A stretch of 64,000 bases of DNA, from contig JANQRY010000003.1 in the NCBI GenBank assembly GCA_028284345.1, positions 744,001 to 808,000 on the forward strand, read 5' to 3'. The position numbers and the translations under genes are program-made. The DNA comes from Hyphococcus sp. (GTDB lineage: Bacteria > Pseudomonadota > Alphaproteobacteria > Caulobacterales > Parvularculaceae). This document shows, in pieces, positions 57,475 through 64,000 of this stretch (position 1 is the stretch's first letter; the number at the start of each line of letters is the position of its first letter). Under the pieces are notes generated by a model, which was not told where the DNA came from, made no database searches, and saw only the letters and a program-made list of their open reading frames with translations.

Positions 57475-58077
57475 TTATTCCGTCAGTTCGAAGCGAATTT
57501 GCGTGACGACGCCGCGCCGCCATTGCGCTTCATTGTCGACGATTTTCGGCTGATACTTCCAGCGCTCGACCGAGCGCTCGGCGGCGCGGTTAAAGCAGCT
57601 GTTGGTGGAGTCGATGGTTTCGATATTCGTCGTCTGACCGTCCGGCGTCACGTCGAACTGAACCACAATCACCTCGCCGGAATCGCTGGCGCGGCCCTGG
57701 CAGCGCTCCGGATATTGCGGCGGAATGCGCACCAAGGGTTGGGCGTCGCGGTCGGGGTTGAAGCCGGAGCCGATATTGAGATCGGCGTTGATTTCCGGGA
57801 TCGCCGCAGCGACGCCGTCAAGGGCCGGACGGTTCGACGGGTCGTTGACCGCCGGGGGCGGCGGCGGCGGCGCGTCGAGGGTCGGCCGTTTGAATTCCTT
57901 GTTGATGGACGTGAGATCGGTATCCTGAATCTGGGCCGTGATGGAAATGTTCACCGCGTTCTGTTCTTCATCGAGACGAACCTGCTGGCGGATCATCGCC
58001 GACATGAACAGGAACAGGAGGCCCGTAACGAGGGCCGCGGCCGGAACGCCGACGAAAAGCCTGACTGCTGATCCCAT
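57475..58077 (-). CDS. tonB: TonB energy transducer
   Basis: A 200-residue TonB protein. It has an N-terminal anchor (LFVGVPAAALVTGLLFLFMSAMI, about 6-28), a periplasmic linker with a short Pro run (APPPPPPAVNDPSNRP) and a C-terminal TonB domain (about 110-200) with LVRIPPQYPERCQGRASDSGEVIVVQFDVTPDGQTTNIET and RWKYQPKIVDNEA. It is shorter in Pro-rich linker than E. coli TonB, like TonB2 types. It follows ExbD copy 1 by about 11 bases. Confidence 0.94.
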   Translation of the reverse strand: MGSAVRLFVGVPAAALVTGLLFLFMSAMIRQQVRLDEEQNAVNISITAQIQDTDLTSINKEFKRPTLDAPPPPPPAVNDPSNRPALDGVAAAIPEINADLNIGSGFNPDRDAQPLVRIPPQYPERCQGRASDSGEVIVVQFDVTPDGQTTNIETIDSTNSCFNRAAERSVERWKYQPKIVDNEAQWRRGVVTQIRFELTE

Positions 58078-58088
58078 GGCCGCTCTCC

Positions 58089-58496
58089 TTACGTTCTTTC
58101 CGTCGACACGGCGACGTCGCTGATGCCGGTGGCGCGGATCTGATTGACGACCTCGACGAGATATTTCGATTTCGAGCCCTTGTCGGCCTGCACGACGGCG
58201 GTCGAGCGCGGGTTCTGCCGTAGAAGCTCTTCAACGCGAATGCGCACTTCCGGCAGTTCCACCTCTTCCTTGTTGATCCAGATCTCATCCTCAGCGGAGA
58301 TCGCGACAATGATCTTGGCGAATTTCCGGTCCGAGGCCGTAACGGCTTCGGGACGCTCGACCTCGATGCCCGGCTCGCGCACGAAGGTCGACGTCACGAT
58401 GAAGAAGATCAGCATGATGAAGACAATATCGAGCAGCGGCGTGACGTTGACGTCTTCCTCGTCCGCCGGTGGCTGTAATGAACTGCGTCTCGCCAT
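58089..58496 (-). CDS. exbD: ExbD/TolR biopolymer transport protein, second in order
   Basis: A 135-residue single-span protein. The transmembrane Asp is at about 23 in VNVTPLLDIVFIMLIFFIVTSTF, the key proton-path residue of ExbD. The C-terminal periplasmic domain ends GISDVAVSTERT. It lies about 75 bases after the other ExbD. Confidence 0.94.
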   Translation of the reverse strand: MARRSSLQPPADEEDVNVTPLLDIVFIMLIFFIVTSTFVREPGIEVERPEAVTASDRKFAKIIVAISAEDEIWINKEEVELPEVRIRVEELLRQNPRSTAVVQADKGSKSKYLVEVVNQIRATGISDVAVSTERT

Positions 58497-58571
58497 TTGG
58501 TTCGCCTACAAATTATCTGCCGTCAAAAACTCTTGTCGGGGCGCATGCGGGGGACAAGCGCCCCGATGCGC

Positions 58572-58985
58572 CTATTGTTGCGTCTGCAGGGCCAGAGACA
58601 CCGCGGCCGCGCCGCCGTCCTGGGCCTGGTCCATCACTTCCACCGCGACGCCGGATTCTGAATCCGGCGCGGCGCTGACGAGGACGACGCCGTTCGGTTC
58701 GCGCGCCATGAATTCCTGCACCGTGGGTTTGACCGAACCCGGATCGATCTGGCGCAGATTGTTGACGCGCACGAAACCGTCTTCCTGGATCGCCAGCACC
58801 AGCGCGGGCGGCGGGGTCGTATCCGGCTCGTCTTCGTTGTCTTCCGGCGTGCGGACATCAATGCCCTTTTCCCGCAGGAAGGTCGCCGTGACGATGAAGA
58901 AGATGAGCAGGATAAAGACGATATCGAGAAGCGGCGTAATGTTGACGTCCGCCGCCTGATCCTGATGGGTTGCGCGTTTTCTCAT
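58572..58985 (-). CDS. exbD: ExbD/TolR biopolymer transport protein, first in order
   Basis: A 137-residue ExbD with transmembrane Asp at about 21 (VNITPLLDIVFILLIFFIVTATF). It has an acidic linker with EDNEDEPDTTPPPA and a small periplasmic domain. It overlaps the ExbB stop by four bases. Two ExbDs with one ExbB and one TtpC-like protein match TonB2-type clusters. Confidence 0.94.
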   Translation of the reverse strand: MRKRATHQDQAADVNITPLLDIVFILLIFFIVTATFLREKGIDVRTPEDNEDEPDTTPPPALVLAIQEDGFVRVNNLRQIDPGSVKPTVQEFMAREPNGVVLVSAAPDSESGVAVEVMDQAQDGGAAAVSLALQTQQ

Positions 58986-59530
58986 GCGCGCCCCCTGTCG
59001 GATTCAACGAGCAGATTGTCGCTGATCCGGTGCTGGGCCTTCTGCACGTTGCGGTCGAAGGTGTTGATGAAAATCAGTCCCGACAGCGAGGCGACGAGGC
59101 CGGCCATGGTCGGGATCGTCGCTTTGGAAATGCCGGCGGCCATCAAGCGGGCGTTCGACGAGCCGGTGACGGCCATGACGTCGAACACCTGGACCATGCC
59201 GGTCACCGTGCCGAGCAGGCCGAGCAGCGGCGTCACCGCCACCAGGGCGCGGATGACGTTGTTGAAGCGCGAGGCTTCCTGCATCGCCTCGGAGATGAGG
59301 CGTTCGCGGATCGCATGGGCGTACCAGGACTGATGGTCAGACCGGGCGCTCCAGGCGCGCTGGGCGCGTTTGACGACGCCGGCGTGGGCGCCCGACCAGT
59401 ACATCAGCCGCTCGACAATCAGGGCCCACATGAAAAACGTGACCACCATAATGATCGCGAGGACCTGGCCGCCGGCTCCAAGAAAGTCGCGGATCGCATC
59501 GAAGGCGATGGCGGGGTTTAACAACTCCAT
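58982..59530 (-). CDS. exbB: ExbB/MotA-family proton channel, short form
   Basis: A 182-residue three-span ExbB. The family block is EASRFNNVIRALVAVTPLLGLLGTVTGMVQVFDVM (about 85-120), and TPLLGLLGTVTGM is diagnostic. It forms the pentamer around ExbD. It lies 44 bases after the TtpC-like gene. Confidence 0.94.
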   Translation of the reverse strand: MELLNPAIAFDAIRDFLGAGGQVLAIIMVVTFFMWALIVERLMYWSGAHAGVVKRAQRAWSARSDHQSWYAHAIRERLISEAMQEASRFNNVIRALVAVTPLLGLLGTVTGMVQVFDVMAVTGSSNARLMAAGISKATIPTMAGLVASLSGLIFINTFDRNVQKAQHRISDNLLVESDRGRA

Positions 59531-59574
59531 AACGGACCTGTTTCCTTTACCTGGGTTCGAAGCGAACCGGGGCC

Positions 59575-60954
59575 TTAGCCCCGTCCGCTTTCCGCATGTT
59601 CAGCGATAATGCCGGCCGCCTGCTCTTCAAGGATCTGCGAAACGCGCTTGGACGCGCCGGACGCAAAAGCATGGAGGAGCAGAAGCGGGATCGCCGCAAT
59701 AAGACCAAGCACCGTGGTCACGAGAGCCTCGGAGATGCCGCCGGCCATGATCTGCGGATCGCCGGTGCCGAAGAGCGTGATCGCCTGGAAGGTGTTGATC
59801 ATGCCGATGACCGTGCCGAGGAGGCCAAGGAGCGGCGCCGTGGCGGCCAGCACCTTGACGAGATTGAGGCCGGATTCGAGTTTCGGCACTTCTTTCAGGA
59901 TGGCGTCGTCAAGTTTGAGCGCCACCGTTTCAACGTCCGCCGACTGGGTGTTTTCATACGCCATCATGACGCGGCCCAGCGGGTTCGACTTGGACGGCTT
60001 CTTGCGGCGCACCTGACCGCGCACCGCGCCGGCGGTCATGGTCAGGGTGACCCATTTGTAGATGCCGAGGGCGACGCCAAAGAGCGCGGCGACAATGATC
60101 ACCTTACCGATGAACCGGCCCTGATCGATGCGTTCCTGCAGCGTCGGGCTTTCGACGATGAGACCTAAGAGCGTGCCAAGCGACGGGTCGATAGCGCCGC
60201 GCACGAAGCCGTCGCCGGAGGCGTTGGCGACCCGGCTCGCCGCCGCGGTCACGTCGCCGGCCGGCTGGCGCGCGAGGAATTTGAGATTGCCGTCCGTATA
60301 AGTGAGGTAGCGGCCGTTGGAAAAGGCGACGTAAGGACCGATGCGCGTCACCTGCGCTTCCGCCGCTTCGCCGTTCGCCTGCACGACCGGGGCCGCATAG
60401 GTCGACGTCTTTGCCTGTTCGGCGATCTGCTGGACCATGATTTCCCACAAATCGCGAAGCTGCGATTCAGAGGGAAGCTTTTCCGTTTGCGCCAGTTCCG
60501 TCAGCGTCTCGCCGCGTCCGGGAAACTCCGTGGAAATGATCGAACGCTCAACCTGGGCGTTCAGATCCGCCGCCGCCGACCGCGCGGCGCCGAACAGTTC
60601 CTGGAACTCGCCCTGTTTCGAGGCAAGCTCGGCGTCGAGTTCTTCGATGGCGTCCTGATTGTCTGCCATGACGCCTTCAAGACGGGTCGATTCCGCTTCG
60701 GCCGCGGCGACCTGCGCGCGGACGCGGTTGAGCGCGGCCTGCTGCTGATTGCGCTGCTGCAGGAACTGCTGCTCGCGCTGGCGGTTTTCAGCGCTGACTT
60801 CGGTGCGCTCGCGACGGATCGCCTGCAACACCTGATCGAGCGTCACCGCGTTCTGCGCGTGGGCGCCCGCAATCAGCGTGTCGCCGGAAAGGTTGAGCCC
60901 CAAAGCCGCCACGCCGGCGATCAGAGACAGACCTGCAAGTTTCATGCTTTTCAT
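59575..60954 (-). CDS. TtpC-like ExbB-family protein with N-terminal periplasmic coiled coil
   Basis: A 459-residue protein. It has a signal peptide (LAGLSLIAGVAALGLNLSGDTLIAGAHAQ), a long coiled coil (about 38-140, ENRQREQQFLQQRNQQQAALNRVRAQVAAAEAESTRLEG) and a C-terminal ExbB-type channel with ATAPLLGLLGTVIGMINTFQAITLFGTGDPQIMAGGISEALVTTVLGL. Vibrio TtpC in the TonB2 system has the same architecture and is required for its function. It is 29 bases after the DUF3450 gene. Confidence 0.92.
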   Translation of the reverse strand: MKSMKLAGLSLIAGVAALGLNLSGDTLIAGAHAQNAVTLDQVLQAIRRERTEVSAENRQREQQFLQQRNQQQAALNRVRAQVAAAEAESTRLEGVMADNQDAIEELDAELASKQGEFQELFGAARSAAADLNAQVERSIISTEFPGRGETLTELAQTEKLPSESQLRDLWEIMVQQIAEQAKTSTYAAPVVQANGEAAEAQVTRIGPYVAFSNGRYLTYTDGNLKFLARQPAGDVTAAASRVANASGDGFVRGAIDPSLGTLLGLIVESPTLQERIDQGRFIGKVIIVAALFGVALGIYKWVTLTMTAGAVRGQVRRKKPSKSNPLGRVMMAYENTQSADVETVALKLDDAILKEVPKLESGLNLVKVLAATAPLLGLLGTVIGMINTFQAITLFGTGDPQIMAGGISEALVTTVLGLIAAIPLLLLHAFASGASKRVSQILEEQAAGIIAEHAESGRG

Positions 60955-60983
60955 GTCGTTTAATCCTCTATCTCAGATGGCCG

Positions 60984-61745
60984 TTACTGGGCGGCCGGCG
61001 GTTTCACCGGCACGAAGAAAACGTCCGGCGCGGTTTGTTCTTTCGCCATCCGGAGCCCGAATTTCACGTCCGGCAGGTAGCTGCGGTTGAGGTTGACGAA
61101 ATCGCCCTGCGCCGTGTCGTAAATGCGCAAGACCGAATCGTCAGGCGTCTTGAAGATCAGCGCAATGCGTCCCACACGGAGGAATTCGCCGGTGAGCGTC
61201 TCTTCGCCCGAGCCGATCGCGCCGGAATAGGCGCCGATGGTGCGGCCATATTCGTTTTCGATCTGATAGGCCTCGACGATCAGGCGGTATTTCTGCGCCG
61301 CGGACATGGACGGGTTGTCGAGAACGCCCTGCAGCCGCGCCGCGCGCGAGGAACGCTCCTCGACGAGGAAGGGAAGATCCGCCGCAACGACGTCGCTGAA
61401 GCGCGCAATCATGTCTTCCATCAAGGGCTGCGTCGCGCGCTGCAAGCCTTCGACATTGTCGATGTCTTCGCGCAAACGCTGGATTTCCGTTTCCTGCGCC
61501 TCGATGTTCCGCTGCAGCGACGCATTATAACGTCGCGCCGCTTCGAGCTGTTTCAAATTGGCGCGGTAATCGTTCAGCAACACGGCTGTTTGATCATCAA
61601 GCTGATCAATGCGTTGCTGCGACCTGGCGGTGTCTTTCGCCGTTTGTTCGCTCGTGTCGAGCGCCGGCTTGAACTGCGCCTGCGCGGGCGCGCTGATCGC
61701 GGCGAGCATCACCGCTGCTGATCCCAAAATAGCTGCTTTTTTCAT
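60984..61745 (-). CDS. DUF3450 periplasmic protein of the TonB system
   Basis: A 253-residue protein with a signal peptide (AAILGSAAVMLAAISAPAQAQ) and a coiled-coil N-terminal half (SEQTAKDTARSQQRIDQLDDQTAVLLNDYRANLKQLEAARRYNASLQRNIEAQETEIQRL), then the DUF3450 core with SMSAAQKYRLIVEAYQIENEYGRTIGAY. It is the standard first gene of DUF3450-TtpC-ExbB-ExbD-TonB-TPR clusters. The open frame upstream of 61745 is rejected since MKKAAILGS gives a proper signal. Confidence 0.92.
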   Translation of the reverse strand: MKKAAILGSAAVMLAAISAPAQAQFKPALDTSEQTAKDTARSQQRIDQLDDQTAVLLNDYRANLKQLEAARRYNASLQRNIEAQETEIQRLREDIDNVEGLQRATQPLMEDMIARFSDVVAADLPFLVEERSSRAARLQGVLDNPSMSAAQKYRLIVEAYQIENEYGRTIGAYSGAIGSGEETLTGEFLRVGRIALIFKTPDDSVLRIYDTAQGDFVNLNRSYLPDVKFGLRMAKEQTAPDVFFVPVKPPAAQ

Positions 61746-62273
61746 AAGTGCCTCACCTACCGGTCTGTTGCGGCTGATTGAAACGGCGCTGTGGCCGACG
61801 GATTTGCGCCAGTCGACTCTATAATAGTCGGCGCCGTGACGAACGCGCCTGCGTTCGAAACCAAAAAAATTCTCAACGTGAATCGCGGACCCGATTTCTT
61901 CACCCTGCTTCCACCCCATACTCGCTCATCTTTCGTTGAGCGTTTTGATGCCTTTACACACCCGCAACTTCAAGCGACATCAGGATATTATTGAACATCC
62001 GTTTTTGCCGTGAAGTCAAATACGCGCTTTTTGCGCTATGCCGTTGAAGATGCGATTACCCTTAAGATACGCCCCGAAAAACCCGCCTTTTGCGACACGC
62101 CTGCGCGCCTTGCCCGAAAAACGCCGCATGCTTCGCCGCAAGCCGCCACTCCCCGGCGGCTACGCCAACACCCTGCCTGAAGTTAGTTTGTAACAACTGA
62201 ACGGCCCTGTTGCAACGCAGAATATGAGTTCGGCGCCATGCAATTTGGTTGCCGGAGCGGCGCTGTGCGAAAT
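61746..62273. other. 528-base gap before the TonB operon; no gene seen
   Basis: This gap between the DUF3450 start and tRNA-Gln should hold the promoter of the TonB operon. Open frames here are short and without homology. I saw no convincing Fur box or sigma-70 promoter by eye. Confidence 0.5.
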
Positions 62274-62348
62274 TGGCTGGGGCGCCAGGATTCGAACCTG
62301 GGAATGTCGATACCAAAAACCGATGCCTTACCACTTGGCGACGCCCCA
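62274..62348 (-). tRNA. tRNA-Gln (anticodon TTG)
   Basis: A full cloverleaf reads on the minus strand. The acceptor stem is TGGGGCG/CGCCCCA, the D-arm GCCAAGTGGTAAGGC, the anticodon stem TCGGT/ATCGA with loop TTTTGGT (anticodon TTG) and the T-arm CCAGGTTCGAATCCTGG. Discriminator G and an encoded CCA end at 62274. Confidence 0.97.
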
Positions 62349-62671
62349 ATATTGCTCCGTTGCCGGGCCGTCCGCGAGGCCGCCTGAACCGGCGGCGCGG
62401 ATTTCCCGATATCGGATTTCCCGATCCGGCGACGGGCCCGGAACGCCGGAATCGGCGAGCGGTCCGCGCGCTGGGAGCGCGGGCAATAGCGCTTTCGCCC
62501 GCGCCGCGCAATGCCCGGCGCGATCGCGCGGTGAAATTTCCGGGCGCCGGCCCCGCGCCGCCAAAACGCCCTTGCGCGCGCCTTCGCGCGCCCCATTGCG
62601 CGTCTCCGCCGGCGCCGCTATAGGGAGCGCCCTCGCCGCTGGGGACGTTCCCCATATGGCGGGCAATCCGT
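62349..62671. other. GC-rich spacer between tRNA-Gln and tRNA-Pro with a 13-base direct repeat
   Basis: The 323 bases hold no credible gene; minus-strand open frames give Arg/Ala/Gly-rich noise. CGGATTTCCCGAT occurs twice at 62398-62410 and 62413-62425, two bases apart. Confidence 0.5.
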
Positions 62672-62748
62672 CGGAGTGTAGCTCAGCCTGGTAGAGCACT
62701 GTCTTCGGGAGGCAGGGGCCGGGTGTTCGAATCACCCCACTCCGACCA
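62672..62748 (+). tRNA. tRNA-Pro (anticodon CGG)
   Basis: Acceptor stem CGGAGTG/CACTCCG, D-arm GCTCAGCCTGGTAGAGC, anticodon stem CTGTC/GGCAG with loop TTCGGGA (anticodon CGG) and T-arm GGGTGTTCGAATCACCC. Discriminator A and encoded CCA end at 62748. A run of seven T follows, probably the terminator. Confidence 0.97.
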
Positions 62749-63073
62749 CTTATTTTTTTCCCGAATAGTCTCCGCGGTCGCGTGAATACCCGCGACGATA
62801 TTCAGTGTCTCGGCGCCGCACCCGCGAAGGTCGGGCGCGCGCAGGCCGGACAGGCGAAAGACAAGCCTATCGTCTGCCTACGGACTTTTATGGAGCCGTC
62901 GGATTCCCCCGGCGCCCTTCCGCAATGCGCCCGTCACGGATTTCGAAAGGCGGAATGCGCCGAGATCCGCGACACGCAACGGTGTAGACATGCTATACTG
63001 CGCACTCCGCACTGTTCGCCGCAAACACTGGGAGTTCAGCGACGCCGCTTTGCGCCGCTGTGAGGGAGATCAT
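62749..63073. other. 325-base gap before the aldo/keto reductase gene
   Basis: An open frame at 62782-63063 is Arg/Cys-rich without homology and is rejected. TATACT at 62994-62999 is a good -10 element about 75 bases before the reductase ATG, but no clear -35 was found. Confidence 0.35.
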
Positions 63074-64000
63074 ATGGCGCTGCCCGCCCGTCAAATTGGA
63101 CCTTTCACCCTGTCGGCCGTCGGTTACGGCTGCATGAGCCTCAGCGCCAATTACGGGGCCCCGCCGCCGCGCGAGGACGCGATCCGGCTCCTCAACCGCG
63201 CGCTCGATCTCGGCGTGACGATCCTCGACACGGCGGCGGTCTATGGCAATGGAGAGAACGAGCGTCTTGTCAGCGATGCGGTCGGCCATCGACGCGGCGA
63301 GTTTACCCTCGCCTCCAAAGGCGTGCTGCACAGCGTCAACGGCGCGAGGACGCTCGACGGGTCGCCTGAAGCGCTGGCCAGAACGCTCGATGAAAGCCTC
63401 ACCCGTCTGCATACGGATCATATCGACCTCTACTACCTGCACCGTCTCGACGCCCGCGTTCCCATCGAAGACTCGGTCGGGGCGCTCGTGCGGGCGCGCG
63501 AAGCCGGCAAGATCGGCGCAATCGGTTTGTCGGAAATGAGCGCGGCGACGCTGCGGCGCGCCCATGCGGTGCACCCGATCGCCGTCATGCAGAGCGAATA
63601 CTCGCCGACGGTGCGCAATCCGGAAATCGCCGTGCTCGAAACGTGCCGCGAGTTAGGGGTCGGCTTCGTCGCCTTTTCGCCGACCGCCCGCGGTTTGCTT
63701 GCGGGCCGAATTGAGGGCGAGGATTACGCCGACGACGACATCCGCAGAGCCATGCCCCGCTATGTGGGCGAAAACCTAACGCGTAATCTCGCGCTGGCGG
63801 CGCGGTTCGCGGCGCTCGCCCGCGAGCATGAGTTGACGCCGGCGCAGCTTTCGATCGGATGGGTGCTGCGCGGCGGCGACCATGTCATGCCCCTGTTCGG
63901 AACGACCGATGCGGCGCACCTCGAAGAGAACGTCGCCGCCGCCGAGACCGAACTGGCGCCGGCCCTCATTTCCGAGATCAACGCGATGTTCGACGGCGCC
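63074..64000 (+). CDS. Aldo/keto reductase (cut by window edge)
   Basis: An NADPH-dependent oxidoreductase of the AKR superfamily, open for 309 codons to the right edge; nearly complete, since the family is about 320-335 residues. It shows ALDLGVTILDTAAVYGNGENERL (catalytic Asp and Tyr), TLASKGVL (catalytic Lys) and DHIDLYYLHRLDARVPIEDSVGALVRAREAGKIGAIGLSE (His of the tetrad). It is of the IolS/YajO-like AKR group. ATG at 63074 has GAGGGAG upstream. Confidence 0.93.
   Translation, partial: MALPARQIGPFTLSAVGYGCMSLSANYGAPPPREDAIRLLNRALDLGVTILDTAAVYGNGENERLVSDAVGHRRGEFTLASKGVLHSVNGARTLDGSPEALARTLDESLTRLHTDHIDLYYLHRLDARVPIEDSVGALVRAREAGKIGAIGLSEMSAATLRRAHAVHPIAVMQSEYSPTVRNPEIAVLETCRELGVGFVAFSPTARGLLAGRIEGEDYADDDIRRAMPRYVGENLTRNLALAARFAALAREHELTPAQLSIGWVLRGGDHVMPLFGTTDAAHLEENVAAAETELAPALISEINAMFDGA

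Noticed and set aside
62062-62655. Minus-strand frame spanning tRNA-Gln
   Set aside because: It overlaps a perfect tRNA and is Arg/Ala/Gly-rich noise.
62782-63063. 93-codon plus-strand frame between tRNA-Pro and the aldo/keto reductase
   Set aside because: GTG start without ribosome site, odd Arg/Cys composition, no family.

Overview
The window is a GC-rich stretch of alphaproteobacterial chromosome. The evidence is a complete Rhodobacter-type gene transfer agent (GTA) cluster, DUF2336 and DUF1491 proteins, a stand-alone DnaA-domain-IV protein, a degP / response regulator / kinase / glnE neighbourhood, and possible CtrA sites. Gene content and the repeat style suggest the Caulobacterales/Parvularculales side of the class; that placement is inference. 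No rRNA, CRISPR array, insertion sequence or integrase was seen. Most genes lie on the minus strand.

Left part (1-9 kb): the 5' end of glnE, a HU gene with its own terminator, an envelope-stress-like operon (HtrA/DegP protease, OmpR-type regulator, HAMP kinase), an alpha/beta-hydrolase-OsmC fusion, a conserved unknown and a DnaJ-like cochaperone.

GTA region (9-23.4 kb, minus strand): read in transcription order, the cluster runs small terminase, large terminase, portal, prohead protease, HK97 capsid, connector, head closure, DUF3168, major tail protein, chaperones, short tape measure, DUF2460, DUF2163, NlpC/P60 and a 1281-residue hub/baseplate protein. It resembles RcGTA g1-g15 almost gene for gene. 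It is interrupted by a small membrane protein gene on the plus strand between g13 and g14, and is seeded with two families of palindromic repeats. One repeat copy is read in frame as the N-terminus of the prohead protease.

Middle (23.5-44 kb): a YcgN-type protein, a large zinc metalloprotease, a 25-codon gene with its own promoter, RBS and terminator, an OxyR-like regulator lacking the peroxidatic cysteine, and nhaA behind a strongly structured leader. Then come a class A PBP, an SH3 lipoprotein, a DUF2336 protein, a second LysR regulator, an isoquinoline-oxidoreductase-like molybdoenzyme with a dihaem lipoprotein, a PAS kinase, sufE and the DnaA-domain-IV protein.

Right part (44-64 kb): a nine-gene Mrp/Mbh-type cation/proton antiporter operon (E-F-G-[MbhDE]-B-C-D-D-small-D) whose MrpC subunit carries a large acidic/His-rich loop insert. 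It is followed by a ParA ATPase with a partner protein, a second DUF2336 protein, a small lipoprotein, a TonB2/TtpC-type energy-transduction operon (DUF3450, TtpC-like, ExbB, two ExbD, TonB, TPR), tRNA-Gln, tRNA-Pro and a truncated aldo/keto reductase. NhaA and the Mrp operon together point to a cell that exchanges Na+ for H+, as in marine or saline habitats (inference).
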